A DNA stretch of 64,000 bases from Epiperipatus broadwayi (taxonomy: Eukaryota > Onychophora > Udeonychophora > Euonychophora > Peripatidae). Location: the NCBI GenBank assembly GCA_028023455.1, contig JAQFVV010012511.1, forward strand, positions 1,488,165-1,552,164, written 5' to 3'. Below, in pieces: positions 53,591 to 64,000 of this stretch; positions within the stretch are counted from its first letter, which is position 1, and each line of letters opens with the position of its first letter. The position numbers and the translations under genes are program-made. Below the pieces are notes generated by a model. The model did not search any database and was not told the DNA's origin. It worked only from the letters and a program-made list of their open reading frames with translations.

Positions 53591-55823
53591 AATGGCAATG
53601 GACACAGAAACTAATTAAAGAATAAAATAAATATTTATTACAAAAACTAAATATATTTTCTTTTTAATTTACAATTTAACAAAAATAAATTATTTACAGT
53701 TACTATTTACAATAAAAATAAATTTAAAAAATCTTTACATCAGTTAATACATAAATTAGGTATAATGCACATATAATATGCCATATCTGTGATATATTTA
53801 GGTTATGCCAATAAATAAATAAATAGAAAGCTCCTACAGTTTGAATTTAATAATCAGTAATACTTGCAAAAGTTAATTAGCACATCTTATTGTACTAATA
53901 ATATAGTTGTAGCTAGTAATATAATATGTTCACATTGCAATTAATGTACAATTTTTTAATATATAATTTATGATTTAAATAATATAATATAAAGAAGTAC
54001 ATTGTAGTAGTCTTAGTTAAACAAAGCATATGGAGTAGAGAAATACAAATTCAATATTTTACTCAATACACAGTCATTTGAAAATATATAATAAGGAGCA
54101 GGGGAATATAATCAAACAAATGCATTTTACAATGCATAACTTGAAGTACTAAAATATTTATGGGTGATGGTGATGAGAAAACAAGTCTACACTAAAGTGG
54201 GCAGATCAATACTGGCTCGGTGCTACATGTATCTAAGTGTCCCATTAGTATCTACCATTGACATAATGAAATGCTTAACAAATAATATTTAAGTAAAACA
54301 AGAAATCACCAACATAGTTGCCACAATAAATACATGCCTATAATCAGAAATACCAATAATAAAAAGAAAGGCATTGAGGTAACAATCACACGGCAAATCT
54401 TAAATCACATCTACTCATATTTATAATGCATATGGCAAAAGTATAATCAAAAGATCAATACAAACTTATGCATGAAAAATATCTAAATAGCTAATTTTAA
54501 ATTTATGATGATGATAATAATAATAATAATAATAGAAATTATACATCAACCAAAGGCAAAATATATAATATATATCAAAGTATTAACTTTATTCTTATAG
54601 ACAGATATAAAACATACATAAATCCCCCACTACAATCTCTCAAAATACTATAAACCTGAATACAATCATTTATATACATCACCTTTAAACACATAGTTAT
54701 ATCTGTTAGACATACCCAAATAAAGAAAATAAATGAGATTGATAAATATTAAATGCATATAACATTTCAAACATTACAATAGCAAAATGTAAAAGACAAA
54801 AAACAAAAAAACAAATCTTAAGCCATCTTCTCATTTTCTTCCAAATAAAATGATTTTCCCTAATTGCAAATTTGTATCTTATGTAAGAGCATATTTCTAT
54901 AATGATTTCAAATGATCACATATATAACCTCGCTAGAAGATTGGAGATTTTTCATAATAACGAGTTTGCATTTGATAAAATAATACAGCAGGATGTTGAT
55001 TTTTTCTTTGAAATACTATATATATATAAAATCATGTCGTCTTTATAATGGAATGAACCTTTTATCAGCATGTTACAACTTTGCAAAAATTAAATTGATC
55101 ATTTAAATTAAAGAACAAATTGGATATATCTCACAATGAAAACATATATTAAAGTTGCATCCAAACAAAAGGGATTCTATACTTTATATAGGTAGATTAT
55201 AATCATGACAGATAAGTTATAAATGCACATATAAATGAGTTATATTAAATAGGTTTCAAATATATATCAGAGCAGTCACATAAATAAAACAAGTTCATTA
55301 TAACTAATATGTACTGTATATCCAAATTTAATTATTTTCCAGAGTAAGATACTTTAAAGTAAAGCATAAATCTGAATACAATATAAAACAAGAAAAATAT
55401 AAAATATATAAATCCTTAATTATATTTTATAATGAGTTAAAAACACTTTGACCATAGATTAATCAAGTAAAGATATAGTTCATGGCACAATAATGCAATA
55501 AGTTTCTAATTCCAGATAAAGTATGATAATAAGATAGAGTAAAATTGAAAAAGTTCTCAAGATAATAAGACATATAATACTTCAAATTGCATCATCGAAG
55601 TTTTAGCTTTTGTTCCCATAAAAAAGTTGCTTTCTTTTCTTCTATTTGTAGAAATTTAGAGAGATTAAAACAGCACAATTTGAGAAGAGGTTGATTGCTC
55701 AGATATGTTTCCTTTTAGCAGCACATATTGTCTTGTCCTCCAAAACAATTAAAGCATAATCAACTTGGTTGTAGAACTAGCAAAATAATATTAGTGTGAC
55801 CAATTTATAGTAATAATGAAGAA
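53591..55823. other. AT-rich stretch, possible exon-like segment
   Basis: No supported gene. A GAT/AAT microsatellite lies at about 54507-54533. A good acceptor-like tract ending TTTGTAG at 55651 precedes 35 open codons ending at 55759; see findings. Confidence 0.55.
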
Positions 55824-57029
55824 GTGACCATCAGGGCCGGCGGAAGCGGGCATGCAACGCATGCGGGCGCTGGCAGAAGGAGGCGCCATCACTGAGAGAT
55901 TCGCATCTGAAAAAGAAGGCACCATCCCTGAGAAATTAAAACTCTACTAACAAAAATACTCACATTTGAAGAATATTATTCTCAAATGTTTATTTACAAA
56001 AATTATTGAGAGTAGATTATTGAAAATCATATGAAGTCATATTATATCTTATTAAATGACACACACAAGCAGGCCTGCACACAAGCTCTGCTTAATATTA
56101 AAAATATAAAACAATCAAATCTATTATTTATCATGAACAATAAACTAAACATAAAGTTTATTATATTACAAATTTCATATTGTAATGTTTATATATATAT
56201 AGTACTGCTTATAGTAAACTATAAGTAACTTTCTGCTAGCAAATATATAAATAAACACACACTAAAAGTATTATAAATTAGAACTTATGTATGTATATGC
56301 GTATATATATATATATTAGATCATGTACATAATTTTGAAATCGTAAGAAACGATTATAATATTGCAAAATAAAACATTTTCTAATTTTTTATTTAAATAA
56401 TAATTTGATATAAATATTCGAACGTGTATGTAATATATATTATAGGTATAATTCCAGTAAACTTAATATAATTTTCAGTTTACTTTTTATTTTATATATT
56501 TTAATCGTTGTCAAAAGTCTATTTTTTCTGCATACTAATTAGGTTTGCAAATTAATTACATACGTTTGCTTATGATGTTTATCGCAAATTTTAAAATCTT
56601 AGTAAGAACTTGTAAACAATAATTATAATCCCAGGAAATTTTCTATTGAAATCACAGGTGGCCTGCCAGGCCACCTGTGTTAATTAGAAAAATATATGAT
56701 AACAAAAGAAAATCTTGCCAATGGTAAAACTAAAATGTTCAATCAAGCGTAAAAAGCTGGACACTTGAGTTATTTTAAAACCTGACCATTTTTAATGTCA
56801 ATGGCTGAATATTTCCAATTTATTAGCTGCCTTTTTTAGGTAAACAAGTTAAACAACTTCTTCCCCTCCGCGTATAGAGTTTTGTATTTTGGCGCAAGAA
56901 GTAATTTGTGTTGGACATCTAAATTAGCGATATATAATCTTAAGTATTAAGATACATGATGTAAATATATAAATTAGAGTCCGTATTTATTTATTTATTA
57001 CATTTGAAAATTATTTTAAAGTGGCGTTC

Positions 57030-59519
57030 ATGAGTAAAAGTAATATGGAATCAAAAACTATGAAAAAACTATCCGGTGCACAAAATCGTAAACGCCAAGC
57101 TGAAAAAATAGCAAACATTAAAAAACAAAGTGGATCACTTAATAAATATCTTAAAATATCAACTGCTTCTGAAATAGCTTATACTCAACAAGAACCAGAA
57201 CCGTGCACATCATCTAGTTCACAGGGAACTGTTGAAAATATTGAACAAGATTTTAGTAAGAAACAGTTAAGTGACAACAAAGTCATTGTGCCAATATCAT
57301 ATCAAATGTGTACAAATTTAGAAGATCCAGCTGAATGGAATAAAATTGATGACAAACTACGTGTTATTTTAGTAGAAATGGGGCCTGTTCAAAAGAAAGA
57401 TATTATATATCCGAACGATGTACATGGCCGTAAATTTTCTGATGTATATTATAATAGAAAAATGGAAAACGGAGAAGTTGTTTTTCGAAAATGGCTTATT
57501 TATTCCGAAATTTTGAACTCTGTGTTTTGCTTTTGTTGCAAAGTTTTTGGATCTACTGAATCTAGCCTCATAGAAGGATACAATAATTGGAGAAATTTAA
57601 GTACAACTTTACACAGACATGAAACTAGTATGGCTCACATGAAAAGTTTATTGAATTGGAATGAACTTGAGAAAAGATTAAAAAACAAAATTACTATTGA
57701 TTGTCAATCTCAAAATTTATATGAAATGGAAAAGAAACATTGGAGGAGTGTTTTGGAACGGCTGATTGAAATTATCAAATTCCTTGGTAGTCAAAAGAGC
57801 ACACGTCTGATCATCTGATAAATTATACGAAAAAATAACGGAAATTTTTTAAAATTAATTGAATTATTTGCGAAGTTTGATCCCGTTATGGAAAATCATG
57901 TTGAGAGGGCCCTAGATCAAAACAATAGAGTACATTATTTGAGCAAAGATAGCCAAAATGAATTATTGGAAATTTTAAGTACAGCAATTAGGGAAACAAT
58001 TTTATTATCGACAAAGAAATCCAAATATTATTCTATTATTTTAGATTGTACACCAGATGCAAGTAAAACTGAACAAATGACCATAATTATTCGCTTCGTT
58101 TTTTGTAATAATGGAACGGTTAAAATTAGAGAAAACTTTTTAGGTTTCATAGATATAACAGATTCCACTGGACGAGGTTTATGTACAACAATAATTGAAC
58201 AACTGGAAAAATGGAAGATTCCCAGTGAAGACATGCATGGTCAAGGGTATGATAATGGGGCCAACATGAAAGGCAAAAAGGCTGGACTTCAAAATTTGAT
58301 TTTAACCAAAAACCCTCGTGCATTTTACGTACCATGTGCTTCTCATTCTTTAAACTTAATCATAAACGATGCCGCCAAAGTCAATGTAGATACAATTGGT
58401 TTTTTTGCAATTGTTCAAAAAATATACAATTTTTTTTCATCATCTTATAAACGGTGGTCAATCCTTTTAAAATTTATTAAAACTTTAACTCTAAAACAAC
58501 CATCAGAAATACAATGGGAAAGCAGAATTGATGCAATCCGGCCTCTACGGTATCAGTTGGGTGAAATTTATGATGCACTCTATGAAATAATGAACAACGA
58601 ATCTTTTAATAGAGAAATTCAACATGAAGCTCAATCACTCTGCACTAACCTTAAGGATTACAAATTTATTTGTTCTTTAATAATTTGGCATGATATATTA
58701 AATAGAATAAATCCTGTCAGTAAAATGCTCCAAAATGTAAATATGAATGCTTCACTTGCTTTAGAATCGATCGCAAATCTAAATAAATTTTTACGTGAAT
58801 ATCGATCAGATTCAAATTTCAAAAACATTCTCAAAATTGCAGATGAACTTAGCGAAGAGGTTGATGGAGAGAAAGAATTTAAAACTGCCAAAGAAGTTCG
58901 ACAACGGAAAAAAACTCGTCAATTTGATTACGAGCATCAGGACGAAACACCTCAAATACCTGAAGAAAAATTTAAAATAAACATGTTTTTTACACTTTTA
59001 GATGTAGCGATTAATTCTTTAACAGAACGCTTTGAACTTCTCGAAGCATGTTATAATAATTTCAATTTTCTATATAAAATATCAGAAATTAATAAGAGCG
59101 AGTTACAAGCAAAATGCAAAGATTTAGAAAATATTTTGAAATTTGATAACAGTAAAGATATTAATGCTACAGATTTATTCGACGAATTATGTGCTTTTCG
59201 AGATATTTTTCAAAAGGATTTTTTAAATTCTCAAAACCCTTTCGAAACACTTAATTTTATAGTTTCTAATAATTTATCTATGCCAAACTTATCAATAGCT
59301 TTAAGAATATTATTAACATTACCTGTTAGTGTTGCAAGCGGTGAACACTCTTTTTCTAAGTTAAAATTAATTAAAACTTACTTGAGAACAACTATGTCAC
59401 AAAAACGGCTTGTTAATTTGGCATTAATTGCTATTGAAAATGATATTTGTGCAGAACTGGAAATAAATACAATCATATCAAGGTTTATTAATATGAAGTC
59501 AAGGAGTATAAAATTATAA
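57030..59519 (+). pseudogene. hAT transposase (ZMYM1-like), frameshifted
   Basis: The first frame (ATG at 57030 to TGA at 57816-57818) gives a basic, Ser-rich N-terminus and a TTF-type zinc finger (F-C-F-C-C-K near codon 170, then H-R-H-E-T-S-M-A-H). The second frame, open from about 57822 to TAA at 59517-59519, holds the RNase H-like core: I-I-L-D-C-T-P-D with the first catalytic Asp (about 58045), Y-D-N-G-A-N-M with the second (about 58250), C-A-S-H-S-L-N-L, I-Q-W-E-S-R-I-D-A, and the C-terminal hAT dimerisation segment L-P-V-S-V-A-S-G-E-H-S-F-S-K (about 59320-59360). The parts are joined across 57790-57836, where one short region is scrambled and an A-run near 57830-57835 seems one base short. 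One intron-less gene of about 830 residues is normal for the family. If the breaks are sequencing errors in homopolymers, it may be functional. Confidence 0.92.
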
Positions 59520-59667
59520 CATGTTTTGTAATGCATTTACTTTTTTTAACTGTATTTTCTTTTTTTTTAATATTAAAAATTATTTATTTACATTGCCTTG
59601 TTTGTTTTCCTTAGAAAGATTTTGTACACTAATATTTATAACATGTAGGTGGTAATATACATTAAAG

Positions 59668-60340
59668 TGACCAGATTTTAACATTGGTAAAACGGGACAC
59701 CATTGACCGGGGGGGGCTGATTAAAAATTTGGTTTATATGGAGCGTTTTAAACGCTCCATATATAAACGCTGCGTTTATATAGATATAGCGTACATTAAT
59801 AATAATAAATTAAATATGTATGTTTGTAATATTATCTTTTTTTAAAATTATTTCATTTATAAATTGTAAATTTATTATTAAATTTGCTAATATTTGTATA
59901 AATTTAGAGGTTAGAAAAATTAGCAAAAATTTTAAAAATAATGGGTTTGTTAAAAACAGACAGTGACGCAAATAATAAATATGAAATTTTAAAAAAAAAA
60001 TATTTGAGATTAAAATATGTAAATGTTTTTCGAAAATTATTTTAAACATTTAAATATTTTAATCTCAAACATTATTTTTTTTAAATTTATTATATATATT
60101 TGAATCACTCTATTTTTAACAAACACATTATTTTTAAAATTTCTACAAATTTTTCTAACATCTAAATTTGCCGTGTTAAATTATATATTATTTCATACAA
60201 ACCGTTTGTATGAAATAATATATAATTTAACAATCAATTTTATGCTATTTTTGATATCAAAAATAGCATTACATCGTGCATTCTTTCTAAAAATCATGAC
60301 TTTTTTAAAACGCCACGGGACACGGTCGGGTCACCTTAGT
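59668..60340. repeat. Palindrome-rich block inside the hAT element
   Basis: An imperfect palindrome of about 270 bp is centred near 60037 (59900-60035 against 60040-60172). It is flanked by perfect small palindromes: ATGGAGCGTTTTAAACGCTC... near 59739, 60175-60231, and ATGCTATTTTTG plus complement at about 60242-60269. Possible outer ends are AAGTGACC near 59667 and GGTCACCTT near 60330, each next to TA, which would fit a nested TA-target MITE. No coding capacity. Confidence 0.6.
60175..60231. repeat. Perfect 28-bp-arm hairpin
   Basis: Arms 60175-60202 and 60204-60231 are exact inverse complements around a single base. The next segment (60242-60269) is another perfect palindrome. Such structures are prone to cruciform extrusion and are usually short-lived, implying a recent origin. 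Confidence 0.9.
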
Positions 60341-60419
60341 AAACATACATATTGACAGGGGCACCAAAATCAAATTTGCATGCGGGCGCCTAGTACCCAG
60401 CGCCGGCCCTGGTGACCAT

Positions 60420-61140
60420 TATGCTTTCAAAACTGCATCTTTTATATTCTTCTGAGAGTAAGGTGATTCCAATTAGAGCAATTAACAGAAGGGGGTTATA
60501 GTTGACAGGAATCTAGAATATTTGCACACGAAATGATTTACATATAATTTAAATAAATGCAGAGAAAAATGATTTTAAGTGGTTTTTTTTTTTAAATACA
60601 ATTATTTGCTAATTAAGACATTTGAATTTAAAGTTATCTAACTTTGAATAGTAACAAAAAAAAAAATAACTCTTTTCATTTGTTTTTAATAAGAGTTTAA
60701 CAACAGATAAATTTATAAAAGTTAGGCTTAACTTCTTAAAATCAGTTTTTGGGAAGATAGCAACCTAGGTATTGACATATTTTTAAACAAATAAAAGTTC
60801 AATTGTATAATTTTAAATACATAAAATAGAGCTTTAAGTTACTCAATTAAATTAATAGAGATAACACCAGCCAATCTTTTAGAATTAAAAAAAAATAAAT
60901 TTTTTTTTAGATAATATGTTGTACTTATATTTATTTTCTAGGCAAAATAAATGGTCACAATATAAGTGTCCAGTCAATTTAAAGTGTGATATAATTTTAT
61001 ATTTTCATTTACTGTGTCAATACTATAAACTTAAAAGTAATAATGATAAACATTTTTTTAATATTAAATGCTTTTATTGACTGTGTGCTAAAAAGAAAAA
61101 AAAATGTTTTTTTCAACCACACTTGGGATTTTTAGATTTT
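60420..61140. other. AT-rich spacer
   Basis: No gene seen. Host DNA resumes after the hAT target duplication. Confidence 0.7.
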
Positions 61141-61249
61141 ACTTGAAATAAGAGCATGATGGTTTCAGAAATTAATTAAATTAAGCCCTATTTGTTATTA
61201 AAGGTATTGATTTTATTAATTTCTGGATTCCCATGTCTTTATTTCAAGT
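61141..61249. repeat. Imperfect inverted repeat
   Basis: 61141-61180 (ACTTGAAATAAGAGCATGAT...) pairs with 61212-61249 with a few mismatches. Probably a small MITE; no coding capacity. Confidence 0.65.
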
Positions 61250-61388
61250 TAAATATAAAAATTCAAAATGGCCACCGAGTGCGTACTATATCAGCACCAA
61301 GCGTTTAATATATATAAAAAAATTTAATCTCTATTATAAATATTTCCTTTCCCACATTTCTGCATGGAGTTTAACAATGGAATTTGTA

Positions 61389-61500
61389 ATATTTATAATA
61401 TAGGAGCATACCAATAGTGCAAACAAGCTCTTATTTAATAAATATACAATTATTAAATAAGAGCTTTTTAGCTATTGGTACACTCCTTATATTACATATT
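61389..61500. repeat. Imperfect inverted repeat, MITE-like
   Basis: Arms 61389-61440 and 61451-61500 pair (TATAGGAGCATACCAATAG and complement; AAGCTCTTATTTAATA and complement) around a loop of about 10 bases. Confidence 0.78.
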
Positions 61501-63489
61501 TGTAAATACAAGCTTTTTAAAAAGCAATGTCATGTTATATATGACTTGCTTTATTGATTATTGTAATATTTATTTACAAATAATGTATAGATCTAATTGT
61601 TTGTTTGTTGTATTTATTAACAATTTTATATAAGTGTGGCATTCCAATAAAGCAAAATATATTGTTCTAATAAAATAAAAATAATTCTAGTGATCATATT
61701 AACTATTACATATTAACCCTATTATATTTGGTATGCTGGTCATGTATATTTTCCATTTCATAAAATTTACTTCTAGCATATAGCTTAATAAGCTAATCAG
61801 TGCTTGATTCACCACACATAATTTTATTACAATAAAGATGAGACTCAAACACTATAGCAGTGCAAATTTATTATTGAAAGAAGATAATCAACCAAAAATT
61901 AGAAATTTAAAAAATGTGTTTACTATACATTGATTTCTGCAAGTCACTAAAATAAATAAGGACTGAAAGTTAAAAGATACACCAAAGATTAATTTATAAA
62001 ATTTTATAATGTATGAATTGAAGCACCATTTAGTGCTCATTGTGAAATAAGATATTAAATAATATATATAATAAATAACTCTGGCTTATAAATTAATATA
62101 ATACAAGATTCTCAGGGCCAATTTCAAGGGAATTTGTTTTATCATCTATGCTAACCTTTTGACTCTAATTACAAATCAGAATAAAGTAGATTTTATTTGC
62201 TTTATTGAAGATGAAATATACATAAGTCCATAAATATGATTTTTTTTAAAAGAAAATTAGCACATATACAATTAAATATATTACAAAAATTGTAATTTCT
62301 ACAAACATATAAAACACATAAATAGATACATTTGAAAAAAAAAAAGCACTTGTTCTCCAGGATGCTTTTCTGACTGACCCAGCTATTTTTCATTAAATCA
62401 TTATCATCATGTAGCAAATTTCTATAATTCAATTTGTAAGAACTATATTTTGAATCATTCATTAGATGATCATGTATTTACATAGATACACTAAGAATTA
62501 TTACTATTCATTTATTAGGCTAGAGTTTTTTTATAATTTTTATTCCAGATATAACCTTTAACCCAATCAAAAATTAATATATTCATTATTAACTACATCA
62601 TATTATTAATTTATCCATACTTTCATTTTTCTATTCATATATGTTTTAGCTACATTATATTACTAATTTCCAATACATTCTTTAAACACATAAATAAAGG
62701 CATTTGAAAGAGATTAATATCCCTAAGATGCATTTCTGGCCGATCCAGTTACATTTAATTGGCCTACATCATAACTTTCACATATACTTATTATTACACT
62801 TTAATATTAATTTTTCATAATAACATATAAATTTAAATGCCATCTATTGAGATAAAATATGAAATTTCATATTGAAATTACAATCAATTTCACTTTTTAA
62901 AATAAATATTACCACAAATAATTATTAATTCATGTAATGTAGTATTTACTTTATTAAAAATGAAGTTGTAATTCATAATCATTAGTGTATTTTTTTTTCT
63001 GTAATTATTAAGTACATACTCGTATGTATTATATATATATTAAAGACTCATTGACAATTTGGGTTTGTATAGATAATTGTAAATGTTTGTACGTATATAT
63101 AAATTATTAAAAACTTTTTTTCCTTAAAAAAAAAAAAAACTATCTAGAACTCATATAGAAAATGCCTTTGGTGAATTTTTATAATGATTATTTTATTTAA
63201 TTCTGAGACGTGGATTAAACATGTAAAACAGATACTCTCCAGGCAAAAGGTTTATAACTTTTAGCAATATTATTCAGTGTCTACTTAAGAAAGTTAAAAG
63301 AATTGATTTATTGCCTGTGCCACATTATTAGAATATATGTTTTGGTGATTCTGTTTTACGGTTTATTAGAATAGGCAATAAAAATATTTAAAATTTGACA
63401 TGCATATGGTTTTTTAATTTATATTTTATATTATATATATTCAACATTTGAAATTTACACTAATTTTCATTCGTCTTCTCTAATAGACT
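61501..63489. other. AT-rich non-coding stretch
   Basis: No gene seen. The minus-strand open frame at 62202-62462 is Lys/Phe/Cys-rich with no domain and is treated as chance. Confidence 0.62.
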
Positions 63490-64000
63490 TTCATAAAAAT
63501 GAGCCACAGATATTCGTTTATTATCTTTGTTGTTTTTCTTCACTTTTGTTTTGCTTTCTACTATTTTTTGTGTGTGTTTTTTAATGTTTTATTTATCATA
63601 CATAATTTCCAATCATTATCAGCACACTACAGGATGACAGTCTTTCTGAGTTTAATCCAATTCCTCTAAAACAGCTTCTTTTGTCTACATTATTCTAACC
63701 TTTTATCGTTATGCATCTGATAAGCGATATTTTTTGTTTTTTTTTATAATTTCTTAATATACCATTTAAAACTTTATGTGTCCATCTCAGTCATCTCTTC
63801 TGATGACATATTCAGCTTAGCTTCATTTCAGTCTTTCAATTATTTTTAGTGATACTTGTTTTTTTTAACTATGTTTTTAGTTGTCAGTCAGTTCATTCAT
63901 GGTAATCCCCTAAAATTTAATCTTTATTAATTTTACTCTGTAGTTCTCTTTTATTAAATGTCCAAGTCTCATACCCATGACTAAGTACTACCATGTTTCT
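63490..64000 (-). mobile_element. RTE-like LINE 3' region (family L-C), runs off window
   Basis: Read on the minus strand, the window edge gives a peptide containing H-G-Y-E-T-W-T-F, matching the Y-G-x-E-T-W-T-L motif just after the RT domain in RTE/BovB-like and similar LINEs, followed by decayed sequence with stops. Near 63620-63650, CACACTACAGGATGACAG resembles the TTTACTGCAGGATGAAG block in the other L-C scrap (29509-29526), placing the 3' end here. The rest lies beyond the window. Confidence 0.6.

Larger units (their letters stand above)
55832..60411 (+). mobile_element. Complete hAT DNA transposon (ZMYM1-like transposase)
   Basis: A 4580-bp element. Its ends are the 11-bp perfect inverted repeats CAGGGCCGGCG (55832-55842) and CGCCGGCCCTG (60401-60411). 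Both flanks carry the 8-bp duplication GTGACCAT (55824-55831 and 60412-60419), fixing the boundaries exactly. The motif GCATGCGGGCGC occurs near both ends in the same orientation (about 55859-55870 and 60378-60389), probably sub-terminal transposase sites. The transposase gene is on the plus strand at 57030-59519. The 3' part contains dense palindromes (59668-60340), probably a later insertion. The intact TSD and ends suggest it is not old, but the gene is interrupted. Confidence 0.95.

Overview
The window is AT-rich (roughly three quarters A+T by eye) animal nuclear DNA with almost no host coding sequence and many mobile elements. The content points to an invertebrate: a LINE whose ORF1 carries an SGNH/GDSL esterase domain, a ZMYM1-like hAT DNA transposon, a second hAT relic of the ZBED5/SCAND3 type, tRNA-derived SINEs and several fold-back MITE families. 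I cannot name the species. A lophotrochozoan such as a cephalopod would fit, but this is a guess. No bacterial features are present (operons, Shine-Dalgarno sites, CRISPR).

Layout. 1-3328: a (GA)n array of over 1 kb abuts a 5'-truncated LINE ORF2 relic (+). 7029-7120: a SINE with an exact 15-bp target-site duplication. 8930-9840: the 3' end of a different LINE (+). 12428-16950: a near full-length copy of the first LINE family on the minus strand, with intact ORF1 and broken ORF2. 19833-19983: a GC-rich, CpG-bearing open segment that may be a host terminal exon. 21691-25188: fold-back elements. 26431-28150: a well-preserved SINE followed by a decayed hAT transposase. 28460-29640: two LINE 3' scraps. 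34150-40200: a dense patchwork of fold-back families A and B, a possible solo LTR and an old tandem duplication interrupted by MITEs. 41506-41904: a hAT MITE with perfect 8-bp TSD. 43195-43314: a second candidate host terminal exon. 44166-45020: a fold-back element and a second SINE copy nearly identical to the first. 51625-52566: a large inverted repeat. 52831-53590: an LTR-like block. 55832-60411: a complete hAT element (11-bp TIRs, 8-bp TSD) whose transposase gene is interrupted once. 61141-61500: two more inverted repeats. 63490-64000: an RTE-like LINE 3' end running off the window.

The LINEs are the plausible source of the machinery that mobilised the SINEs. The hAT transposase and its sub-terminal signals are of the kind that mobilises hAT MITEs, although its ends differ from those of the MITE at 41506. 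The fold-back families have no visible autonomous partner here. The two exon candidates hint that part of the window lies in introns of one or more host genes, but no complete host gene can be assembled. I see no clear new biological system. The items most worth checking are the fold-back families, the terminal-exon candidates, the intact esterase ORF1 and the palindrome-rich insertion inside the hAT element.
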